The notes beneath the pieces are model-generated. The model made no database searches and was not told the DNA's origin. It was given only the letters and a program-made list of their open reading frames with translations. A stretch of DNA of 5,273 bases. Source: Propionibacteriaceae bacterium. GTDB lineage: Bacteria > Actinomycetota > Actinomycetes > Propionibacteriales > Propionibacteriaceae. The stretch's first letter is position 1; each line of letters begins with the position of its first letter. The stretch is from assembly GCA_031254155.1 (NCBI GenBank), contig JAIRVA010000032.1, positions 1 to 5,273 of the forward strand. Direction: 5' to 3'. This document shows, piece by piece, positions 1 to 4,988 of the stretch. The position numbers and the translations under genes are program-made.

Positions 1-529
1 CGTCAACCGTGATCACGCCATCTTTGCCGACCTTGTCGAAGGCCTGCGCGATGAGATCGCCGATCTCGGGGTCGCGGGAGGAAATCGTGGCCACGGAACC
101 CATGTCCGCCACGGTGTCAACCGGGCGCGAGACCCGGGAGAGCTCCTCGGCGACGGCCTCGACGGCCTTCTCGATGCCACGCTTGAGTTCGACGGGGTTG
201 GCCTCCGAGGCCACCGCCCGCAGACCCTCGTGGACCATGGCCTGGGCCAGGACGGTCGCCGTCGTGGTACCGTCGCCGGCCACGTCGTTCGTCTTGGTCG
301 CGACCTCTTTGGCCAGCTGGGCGCCGAGGTTTTCGTACGGGTCAACGAGGTCGATCTCCTTGGCGACGGTCACGCCGTCGTTGGTGATCGTCGGCGCGCC
401 CCACTTCTTGTCCAGGACGACGTACCGGCCCTTGGGACCGAGCGTCACCTTGACTGTGTTGGCGAGGGTGTCGACGCCGCGTTCGAGAGCGCGGCGCGCC
501 TCCTCGTCAAATGCGAGGATTTTTGGCAT
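1..529 (-). CDS. groEL: Chaperonin GroEL (60 kDa, Cpn60), N-terminal part, cut by the window edge
   Basis: ATP-dependent folding chamber subunit of the cytoplasmic GroEL/GroES chaperonin. The first 176 codons are present, beginning MPKILAFDEEARRALERGVD; the rest lies beyond the left edge. Visible signatures of the equatorial ATP-binding domain are TLGPKGR (29-35), the NDGVT loop (50-54), and GDGTTT (85-90), whose Asp86 corresponds to the catalytic Asp87 of E. coli GroEL. ATG at 529 is chosen because the N-terminus aligns with the family and lies 13 bases after the groES stop, with a weak AAGGG overlapping that stop (TAAGGG). Actinobacteria often carry two groEL genes; the one next to groES is usually called groEL1, and GAQL-KEVATKTNDVAGDGTTT fits that copy. 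The C-terminal tail (His-rich or GGM) that would settle this is not in the window. It is probably cotranscribed with groES. Confidence 0.98.
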   Translation of the reverse strand, partial: MPKILAFDEEARRALERGVDTLANTVKVTLGPKGRYVVLDKKWGAPTITNDGVTVAKEIDLVDPYENLGAQLAKEVATKTNDVAGDGTTTATVLAQAMVHEGLRAVASEANPVELKRGIEKAVEAVAEELSRVSRPVDTVADMGSVATISSRDPEIGDLIAQAFDKVGKDGVITVD

Positions 530-542
530 TATGCATCAACCC

Positions 543-839
543 TTACTTGGTGATTTTGGCGAGGATGTCGCGCGCGTTGAGCAGGAGGTACTCGTTGCCG
601 TCGTACTTGACCTCGGTGCCGCCGTACTTCGAGAAGATGACGATATCGCCGGCCTCGACATCCATCGGGATGCGCTTGCCGTTGTCGTCGGTCCGGCCCG
701 GGCCGGTCGCGACGACCTTGCCTTCCTGCGGCTTCTCTTTGGCGGTATCTGGGATGACTAGGCCGGATGCAGTTGTTTGCTCGGCCTCCAATGGCTGTAC
801 GAGGACCCTGTCCTCGAGCGGCTTGATCGTGGTTGCCAC
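543..839 (-). CDS. groES: Co-chaperonin GroES (10 kDa, Cpn10)
   Basis: Heptameric lid of the GroEL chaperonin in the cytoplasm. With a GTG start at 839 the protein is 98 residues, beginning (V/M)ATTIKPLEDRVLVQPLEAE, the usual family length. The mobile loop that contacts GroEL spans about 17-31 and contains the hydrophobic contact Leu-Val-Ile at 27-29 (TTASGLVIPDTA). The family signature KYGGTEVKYDG is at 71-81. An upstream ATG at 914 stays in frame and would add 25 residues (MDPRRHRDTD...), but those do not resemble GroES. The sequence AAAGGGG lies 7 bases before the GTG, so the GTG start is preferred. It is first gene of the operon, 13 bases before groEL, preceded by about 105 bases of leader and two CIRCE operators. 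Confidence 0.97.
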   Translation of the reverse strand: MATTIKPLEDRVLVQPLEAEQTTASGLVIPDTAKEKPQEGKVVATGPGRTDDNGKRIPMDVEAGDIVIFSKYGGTEVKYDGNEYLLLNARDILAKITK

Positions 840-846
840 GTCAAGA

Positions 847-853
847 CCCCTTT
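847..853 (-). promoter_or_regulatory. groES ribosome binding site
   Basis: AAAGGGG on the minus strand, 7 bases before GTG 839. It decides the groES start in favour of the GTG rather than the upstream in-frame ATG at 914. Confidence 0.75.
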
Positions 854-918
854 CATGTCCGTGTGGTACGAGACCACTGTGGTTGTCGGTGTCCCGATGT
901 CGTCGCGGGTCCATCGGG

Positions 919-945
919 TTAGCAGACTCATGGTGAGAGTGCTAA
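919..945 (-). promoter_or_regulatory. CIRCE operator, proximal copy (HrcA site)
   Basis: Plus-strand reading TTAGCAGAC-N9-GAGTGCTAA against the consensus TTAGCACTC-N9-GAGTGCTAA. One arm is perfect and the other has two mismatches; the total length of 27 bases is exact. It begins at about the predicted transcription start (near 945), so it would lie at the 5' end of the groES leader, as CIRCE commonly does. HrcA binding here is expected to repress groES-groEL at normal temperature. Confidence 0.88.
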
Positions 946-951
946 GAAAAA

Positions 952-979
952 TCTATACCCTTCATTAGCACTCAAGCAA
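952..979 (-). promoter_or_regulatory. groES-groEL promoter
   Basis: On the minus strand, TTGCTT (-35, 974-979) is followed after 16 bases by TATAGA (-10, 952-957). The predicted start of transcription is about 945. The -35 lies in the central spacer of the upstream CIRCE, and one CIRCE arm falls in the -35/-10 spacer, consistent with repression by occlusion. Inferred from consensus only. Confidence 0.6.
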
Positions 980-991
980 GCCGAGTGCTAG
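965..991 (-). promoter_or_regulatory. CIRCE operator, distal copy (HrcA site)
   Basis: Plus-strand reading TTAGCACTC-N9-GAGTGCTAG, matching the CIRCE consensus at 17 of 18 arm positions (last base G instead of A). It overlaps the predicted groES promoter. With the copy at 919-945, it makes a tandem pair with centres 46 bases apart. Confidence 0.93.
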
Positions 992-1020
992 ACGGTGGCC
1001 TTTGCCTTGTCTTCGGCGGG

Positions 1021-1081
1021 CACGGTTGCGAAGAAACGGTAGCGATTTGGTCGGTTTGGGGCCCGTTTCTTCGCAACCGTG
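1021..1081. terminator. Long inverted repeat, probable terminator after the ATPase gene
   Basis: Two perfect 19-base arms, CACGGTTGCGAAGAAACGG at 1021-1039 and its reverse complement at 1063-1081, separated by a 23-base loop. It starts 37 bases past the ATPase stop and lies before the groES promoter, so on the minus strand it could end ATPase transcription. There is no T-run on either side, so it is not a classical intrinsic terminator; hairpins without a U-tract are common in high-GC Gram-positives. A protein-binding or dispersed repeat element is the alternative. Confidence 0.5.
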
Positions 1082-1118
1082 ATGGGAACGGCTTCGGGGG
1101 CAGGGAGGAGTCGCGGGG

Positions 1119-2459
1119 TTAGGTACCGCTCCGTAGTACCTCGGGGAGACAGTACGCGGCGTACAACGGGAGCTGGGTGAGGTCGCCGTCCTGACCGATG
1201 TTCTTGGTGCTGAGGCGGATCGACCGGGTCGGGGAGTACCGCTCCTTGTAGACCCGCAGGCTCTGGGAGCGGACGTTATCGCCGGACTTGACCTCCAGGG
1301 GTACGACGCGCATCAGTTCGTCGACAAGGAGAAAGTCGATCTCGGCGGTGTTGGCACTGGTCCAGTACAGGCTGTCGAGCCCGGCGGCGACGAGGGCCTG
1401 CTTGACGTAGTTTTCCGCGATGCCACCCCGGAAGGCGGGGGCAATCTGGGCGTACCGCGTGTCGTCGCAGAAGACCTCAGGGATGACATCCACCTGGGCG
1501 GCGAGGAGGCCGGTGTCAAGGGAGTACGCCTTGAAGAACGTCCCGCCGTCGCGGGGGCGCAGCGGCGCGGCCGGTGTCTCCGCCTCGAAGTGGCGGTGGA
1601 TGAGGCCGGCGGCCTCGAGCCAGGCGAAGCTGGTCTCGTACTGATGGAAGCGCGCGCCGGGCTTCAGGTCGGCGAGCTTGAACTTGCGGCTCGTCTCACG
1701 GGTGAGTTGGCGGGGGAGGGAGTCCCAGACCTCCCGCGTCCGGATGGCGGCGGACGGGCCGGCGTAGAGGGCCATGTCCCCGACGTACAACGTCGACAGG
1801 TCGCGTTGGAGCTGCCGGACTTCGGACCAGTCGCGCGCCTCCACCCAGGCGGCCACGACGCGGGGCAGCCCGCCGGTCATCATGTACTGCCGGACCCAGC
1901 GCAGCGCGTCGTCGTGGGCCGGGAACGGGCGGCGGGTGTCGACGAAGGTACGGAGGCCGTCCGCCTGGACGCGGTGACCCGTCGCCCACAGGAACTCCTC
2001 GAAATCAAGGGGATACATCCGGACGATGTCGACCTTGCCGACGGGGAGGGCGTACTGGGGTTCGCGGTGGATGGTGATGCCGAACAGGCTGCCCGTGGCG
2101 ATGATGGCTTGCTCGGGAAGCTGCTCGGCGAAGAACTTCAGCGAGGTCAGCGCCGCGGGGCTCAGCTGGACCTCGTCGAACAGCAGCAGGGTCTCACCGG
2201 GGACGATCCGCTCCCCAGTCACGCTGGCGAGGCCCGCCAGGATCCGGCGCGGGTCGAGCCCGGCGTCAAACACGGGCGCAAGTCGCTTCAGATCGGTCTG
2301 GAAGTTGGCGGTGACAAGGGACGGGAAGTACGCCCGGCCGAACCGGGTCGCCGTGAAAGTCTTGCCCACCTGGCGGGCGCCTAGGAGCAGGAGGGGTTGG
2401 CGGCGGGCGCGGTCCCGCCACTTCGCGAGCTCTGCCTCGACCTTCCGTTGCATGTCCAT
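1119..2459 (-). CDS. AAA_14/DUF4143-family ATPase with PD-(D/E)XK-like C-terminus
   Basis: A 446-residue predicted cytoplasmic P-loop ATPase. Walker A is GARQVGKT (27-34), Walker B is LLLFDEVQ (91-98), and a sensor-like ATGS follows at 121-124. The TGGLP motif (195-199), typical of this family, lies in the middle. The C-terminal DUF4143 region carries GIAENYVKQAL (346-356), YWTS (365-368), AEIDFLL (372-378) and PLEVKSG (387-393). Glu349, Asp375, Glu389 and Lys391 are spaced like the metal-binding core of the PD-(D/E)XK nuclease fold, so the nuclease-like site appears intact. The length is typical and no frameshift is seen. The family is widespread and often patchily distributed in bacteria; its cellular role is not established, so I give no gene symbol. 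ATG 2459 is chosen over the second ATG (2453) because a -10 element is correctly placed for a leaderless start. It is transcribed alone, divergent from the surface-protein gene. Confidence 0.93.
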   Translation of the reverse strand: MDMQRKVEAELAKWRDRARRQPLLLLGARQVGKTFTATRFGRAYFPSLVTANFQTDLKRLAPVFDAGLDPRRILAGLASVTGERIVPGETLLLFDEVQLSPAALTSLKFFAEQLPEQAIIATGSLFGITIHREPQYALPVGKVDIVRMYPLDFEEFLWATGHRVQADGLRTFVDTRRPFPAHDDALRWVRQYMMTGGLPRVVAAWVEARDWSEVRQLQRDLSTLYVGDMALYAGPSAAIRTREVWDSLPRQLTRETSRKFKLADLKPGARFHQYETSFAWLEAAGLIHRHFEAETPAAPLRPRDGGTFFKAYSLDTGLLAAQVDVIPEVFCDDTRYAQIAPAFRGGIAENYVKQALVAAGLDSLYWTSANTAEIDFLLVDELMRVVPLEVKSGDNVRSQSLRVYKERYSPTRSIRLSTKNIGQDGDLTQLPLYAAYCLPEVLRSGT

Positions 2460-2471
2460 GGTCCCAGATTA
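2460..2471 (-). promoter_or_regulatory. Candidate -10 element for leaderless expression of the ATPase gene
   Basis: On the minus strand, TAATCT (2466-2471) is followed by exactly six bases (GGGACC) and then ATG 2459. The last T is at -7 if the A of ATG is +1, as in actinobacterial leaderless genes with TANNNT -10 boxes. No convincing -35 is seen. The GGGA in the gap is too close to the ATG to be a good ribosome binding site. Confidence 0.5.
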
Positions 2472-2707
2472 CACGAATTACTGGGGTTTTGTGATCGTAC
2501 CGTACGCAAAACTCCACCGAAAAGTGTCTGGTGGGCGGTGGGCCGCCGCGGTTGGCGGTGTCTTCCGGCACCCCGCGTACGCCACTTGGCTCGTCTGAAC
2601 GGCGTTGCTGTCCGGCCCGCTCGTCGGCGTTGTTGCTCACCTATTGGGTGGCCCGGGAGGGTGAAACGGGGTTTCGTCGCTCGCAAAACGGGGGTTGGCA
2701 AGCACGT

Positions 2708-2735
2708 TTGACGCAGAGAGAGAGAGAGAGAGAAT
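2708..2735 (+). promoter_or_regulatory. Candidate promoter of the internalin-like gene with a repeat spacer
   Basis: TTGACG (-35, 2708-2713, 5 of 6 to consensus) is followed after 16 bases by GAGAAT (-10, 2730-2735, 4 of 6). The spacer is almost wholly AG repeat, and the repeat runs into the -10. Transcription would start near 2742, giving a leader of about 57 bases. The -10 is weak, so the assignment is tentative. Confidence 0.4.
2715..2732. repeat. (AG)9 dinucleotide microsatellite
   Basis: Nine perfect AG units, 18 bases. It is unusual in a GC-rich genome and lies 66 bases before the ATG of the surface-protein gene, within the candidate promoter. Slipped-strand mispairing would change its length in steps of two bases. 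Confidence 0.98.
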
Positions 2736-2755
2736 TGTCCTTGAAAAAGGGAGAG

Positions 2756-2777
2756 GCGGCCTGATTGGACAGGCCGC
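2756..2777 (+). promoter_or_regulatory. Leader hairpin before the internalin-like gene
   Basis: Perfect 8-base arms GCGGCCTG (2756-2763) and CAGGCCGC (2770-2777) with a 6-base loop, plus a possible G-T pair at the base. It ends 11 bases before the ribosome binding site. It could be an mRNA-stabilising stem, an attenuator without a clear U-run, or a protein-binding palindrome. The structure is seen; the role is unknown. Confidence 0.5.
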
Positions 2778-2788
2778 TCATTATTGAC

Positions 2789-2797
2789 AGGGGAAGG
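2789..2797 (+). promoter_or_regulatory. Ribosome binding site of the internalin-like gene
   Basis: AGGGGAAGG directly before T and ATG 2799. It decides the start: the in-frame TTG at 2784 lies upstream of this site and is not used. Confidence 0.8.
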
Positions 2798-2798
2798 T

Positions 2799-4694
2799 AT
2801 GTACCGTTCTTTCACCCGCCCGCTTGCGCTCGCCGCTGCTGCCGCGCTCGCCGTGGGCTCACTCACGGTCTCGTCCGTCGCCCAGGCGGCCGAGGTCAAC
2901 GTCATTCCGGACGCCGGGTTGCGGGAGTGCATCGCCCAGGCTATGCACGACGCCGGGACGGGCGCGTCGCCGGGGCACCCGGACTACGCGGCGGAGGCCG
3001 ACTCCATTTCCCAGGCTGATCTTGATACCCTGGCGGCCGCCACCAGGTATACCTATGGCATTTACTGCAACGGCATGTCGGTAAAGTCTCTGGAGGGGTT
3101 GCAGTTGCTCAACGATCCTGAACTCAGGTGGCTTGAACTTGGCAACAATCAGATCAGTGATCTCACTCCGTTGGCCGGGATGACGGCACTGTGGGACCTT
3201 TCCCTTGACAATAACCAGGTGATCAATCTGGTTCCGTTGGCTGGCTTGACAGGTCTCAACGATCTGAGTCTTTCCGGTAACCAGGTAAGTAACCTGACTC
3301 CGCTGGCGGGCCTGACGAACCTGCAGTGGCTTGGCCTGGCCAACAACAAGGTGGCTGATGTCACGCCTCTGGCCGGGCTGACCAAGCTCGGCCGGGTAGA
3401 TTTGTCGAACAACCAGATCGTCAGCGTTGCGCCGCTGGGTACCCTGGCGGCCGCCGACGCGGACCTCTGGGGCTTGTACCTCGGCGGTAACAAGATCGTC
3501 GATGTCACGCCGCTGGCGACGTGGATCAACTACAACGCTTCTGCGGACTGGACTTTGGTTGGGAACCAGATCACTGACGTGTCGTCGTTGAACTGGGCGA
3601 AGGTGAGCGCGCACTGGGCGAGCACGCCGAGCGAATACTCCACCGGTGTGCCCCTCTTCGCGGTGACGAACCAGTCGGTCGTCACTTCGGCGGTGGCGGG
3701 TACGACGGTGGTCCTGCCGACGGTGAAGACGGCGGCGGGTGACCCGAACAAGGTCACGTGGAGTGTGTCGGGTGACGCGACGGTCAACCAGGCGGCGGGT
3801 ACGGTGACGTACAACGCGGCGGGTCCGGTCGTGTTGTCGTGGGCCGATCAGTTCGCGACGGTGTGCCGGTATGATTCGTCGTTGTGCAGCCCGGGCCAGG
3901 ACACGACGATCCCGGTGTCGTTCTTCTCCGGTCGGGTGAACGTCAACGTGACGAGTACGCCCGGCGCGGGGGCCGTCCCGTCGGTCCCGGCGTCGAGTGC
4001 GGCCAAGCCTGATGCGCCGGCTGTCGCGACGACGGGTAGGGCGGCCCGCCTGGCCGATGGTACGGACGCGTACACCCTGGTCGCCACGGTGAAGAGTGCC
4101 GACGGGCAACCGTTGACCGGGTACGCGGGTGAGCTGACCGCCGTACTGTCCTCCTCGGACCTGACCGTGGTCGGGACGGGGAACGGGTTCACGGACCGGA
4201 ATGATGGTACGTATGCGCTGGCTGTCGCCGCTTCCCAGCCCGGCAACTACACGGTGACCATTATGCTCGACGGTACGCCGATCGCCACCGACATCCCGGT
4301 GAACTTCATCGCCGCGGATATTGCCAAGTCGTCGGTGGTGGTGGGTGCGTCGCAAACCTCCGACGGTCTGGGTTTCCTGCCGGGTGAGCAGGTCGTGGCG
4401 TGGTTGCACTCCACTCCGGCCAACCTGGGTACCCTGACCGCGGACGCGACCGGCAAAGTCACGGTGTCGTTCACGGCGCCGAGTACGACGGGGCGTCACA
4501 CGGTGGAGTTCATTGGTGAGACGTCGGGCACGGTGTACGTCGCGTTCGACGTGGTCGCTGCGCCCGTGATCCATACTGGCGGTACCACGCTGCCGCAGAC
4601 GAACACGACCATGGCCCTGGTGTTGATGTGCGGCCTGGTCGCCTCGGCCGGGTTCACCCTGGCCATGGCCCGCCAGGCCCGCCGGGTTCGTTAA
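2799..4694 (+). CDS. Internalin-like LRR surface protein with Big_1-like domain and LPQTN wall-sorting tail
   Basis: A 631-residue predicted exported adhesin-like protein. Layout: signal peptide 1-30 (Arg3, Arg7, hydrophobic 9-22, AQA before the cleavage point); an internalin-type N-terminal cap 31-100 with Cys44 and Cys90, a possible disulfide; SDS22-like 22-residue leucine-rich repeats from 109 (109-130, 131-152, 153-174, 175-196, then longer irregular units to about 264), with the pattern LxxLxLxxNQIxDLTPLAGLT; a beta-rich Ig-like region about 280-383 with Cys356/Cys363; a Pro/Ala-rich linker 388-410; a Big_1/invasin-like domain about 415-503 (DGTDAYTLVATVKSADGQPL); a further beta domain 508-586 (FLPGEQVVAWLHSTPANLGT); then LPQTN (598-602), a hydrophobic segment 605-624 and a basic tail RQARRVR. 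The tail fits sortase anchoring, but the motif ends in Asn, not Gly. The likely role is adhesion or protein binding at the cell surface; the ligand is unknown. The gene is monocistronic, followed by a strong hairpin. The LRR coding part is less GC-rich than the rest. Confidence 0.9.
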   Translation: MYRSFTRPLALAAAAALAVGSLTVSSVAQAAEVNVIPDAGLRECIAQAMHDAGTGASPGHPDYAAEADSISQADLDTLAAATRYTYGIYCNGMSVKSLEGLQLLNDPELRWLELGNNQISDLTPLAGMTALWDLSLDNNQVINLVPLAGLTGLNDLSLSGNQVSNLTPLAGLTNLQWLGLANNKVADVTPLAGLTKLGRVDLSNNQIVSVAPLGTLAAADADLWGLYLGGNKIVDVTPLATWINYNASADWTLVGNQITDVSSLNWAKVSAHWASTPSEYSTGVPLFAVTNQSVVTSAVAGTTVVLPTVKTAAGDPNKVTWSVSGDATVNQAAGTVTYNAAGPVVLSWADQFATVCRYDSSLCSPGQDTTIPVSFFSGRVNVNVTSTPGAGAVPSVPASSAAKPDAPAVATTGRAARLADGTDAYTLVATVKSADGQPLTGYAGELTAVLSSSDLTVVGTGNGFTDRNDGTYALAVAASQPGNYTVTIMLDGTPIATDIPVNFIAADIAKSSVVVGASQTSDGLGFLPGEQVVAWLHSTPANLGTLTADATGKVTVSFTAPSTTGRHTVEFIGETSGTVYVAFDVVAAPVIHTGGTTLPQTNTTMALVLMCGLVASAGFTLAMARQARRVR

Positions 4695-4712
4695 CCGGTA
4701 CGACTGCTAACT

Positions 4713-4746
4713 CCCCAGGGGGCAAGGGTGACCTTGCCCCCTGGGG
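4713..4746 (+). terminator. Terminator hairpin of the internalin-like gene
   Basis: Perfect 15-base arms CCCCAGGGGGCAAGG (4713-4727) and CCTTGCCCCCTGGGG (4732-4746) around a GTGA tetraloop of the stable GNRA type. It begins 18 bases after the stop codon. No T-run follows, so it is the L-shaped kind frequent in high-GC Gram-positives. Confidence 0.82.
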
Positions 4747-4760
4747 CGTACCGCCAACTG
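4732..4760. repeat. Direct repeat, copy 1 (29 bases)
   Basis: CCTTGCCCCC, five unmatched bases (TGGGG), then CGTACCGCCAACTG. It matches 4793-4821 at 24 of 29 positions with no gap. Its first half is the right arm of the terminator hairpin. Confidence 0.85.
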
Positions 4761-4792
4761 GGCGGACCGATGCCGTACGACGTTGACAGGCT

Positions 4793-4821
4793 CCTTGCCC
4801 CCGCACCCGTACCGCCAACTG
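4793..4821. repeat. Direct repeat, copy 2 (29 bases)
   Basis: CCTTGCCCCC, five unmatched bases (GCACC), then CGTACCGCCAACTG, 61 bases after copy 1. Its last seven bases form the outer part of the left arm of the inverted repeat at 4815-4875. Confidence 0.85.
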
Positions 4822-4875
4822 CCCAAGTTCTGTCGTCGTTTTCCCGGTCTTCCCTGACACAACTTGGGCAGTTGG
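4815..4875. terminator. Second long inverted repeat, possible bidirectional terminator
   Basis: Perfect 15-base arms CCAACTGCCCAAGTT (4815-4829) and AACTTGGGCAGTTGG (4861-4875), extended inward after one C-C mismatch by TGTC/GACA (4831-4834, 4856-4859). The loop of 21 bases is pyrimidine-rich on the plus strand. It lies between convergent genes, so it could stop transcription from either side; no clean T-run follows an arm. A dispersed intergenic repeat is the alternative. Confidence 0.5.
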
Positions 4876-4957
4876 GGCCTGGGTCCCGCGTTTTCATACT
4901 TTCGCGGAAGAGGGTCGGGGCCCCCGCGGCGACAGGTCATCCTCGCTTCGCTCGCCC

Positions 4958-4971
4958 GCCGGACGCCCGGC
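4958..4971 (-). terminator. Small hairpin after the HipA-like gene
   Basis: GCCGG (4958-4962) and CCGGC (4967-4971) around ACGC, 17 bases beyond the stop of the minus-strand gene. Short and without a T-run; a weak terminator candidate only. Confidence 0.25.
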
Positions 4972-4988
4972 TGACGGCACAGCGTAAA

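Larger units (their letters stand above)
2460..2798. other. Divergent intergenic region, ATPase / surface protein
   Basis: No coding sequence is credible in these 339 bases; frames open here continue into other genes antisense and show no domain. The left end holds the ATPase -10 element. The middle (about 2530-2660) is GC-rich with several short stems (for example GGCGG/CCGCC at 2535-2548) but no clear site. The right third holds the surface-protein promoter candidate, the AG microsatellite, a leader hairpin and the ribosome binding site. Confidence 0.8.
4695..4988. other. Intergenic region between convergent genes, rich in repeats
   Basis: No gene is credible here. The first two thirds hold a terminator hairpin, a diverged direct repeat and a second long inverted repeat. 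The remainder (4876-4988) is GC-rich with short palindromes, CGGGGCCCCCG at 4916-4926 and GCCGG/CCGGC at 4958-4971, and no recognised site. Confidence 0.75.

Noticed and set aside
9..761. 250-codon plus-strand frame across groEL and groES
   Set aside because: It lies antisense to two certain genes and crosses their junction; its residues show no family features.
840..914. 25-codon N-terminal extension of groES from ATG 914
   Set aside because: The extra residues (MDPRRHRDTD...) are unlike any GroES, and a good ribosome binding site precedes the GTG at 839.
1590..2384. 264-codon plus-strand frame opposite the ATPase gene
   Set aside because: Composition is that of a shadow frame, with no recognisable motif, while the minus frame has intact Walker and DUF4143 motifs.
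2784..2798. TTG start at 2784 for the surface protein
   Set aside because: It would place the ribosome binding site inside the gene; ATG 2799 follows that site and gives a normal signal peptide.
2266..2932. Minus-strand frames (2266-2640, 2381-2932) that reach into the divergent intergenic region
   Set aside because: They overlap the ATPase gene out of frame and, for the longer one, the start of the surface-protein gene; they are rich in Arg/Pro with no domain and no ribosome binding site.
3109..3390. Repeated CCGTTGGC/CTGGCGGG-like stretches considered as a CRISPR or tandem DNA repeat
   Set aside because: They are the 66-base coding units of the leucine-rich repeats, diverged at the DNA level and in frame.
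2859..4574. 571-codon open frame antisense to the surface-protein gene
   Set aside because: Extremely Arg-rich and low in complexity, with no domain; it is the shadow expected opposite a GC-rich gene, while the plus frame has a signal peptide, LRRs and a sorting tail.
4654..4940. Three overlapping minus-strand frames of about 70 codons after the surface-protein gene
   Set aside because: They run through the terminator and repeats, have no ribosome binding site or domain, and arise from GC-rich repeat DNA.
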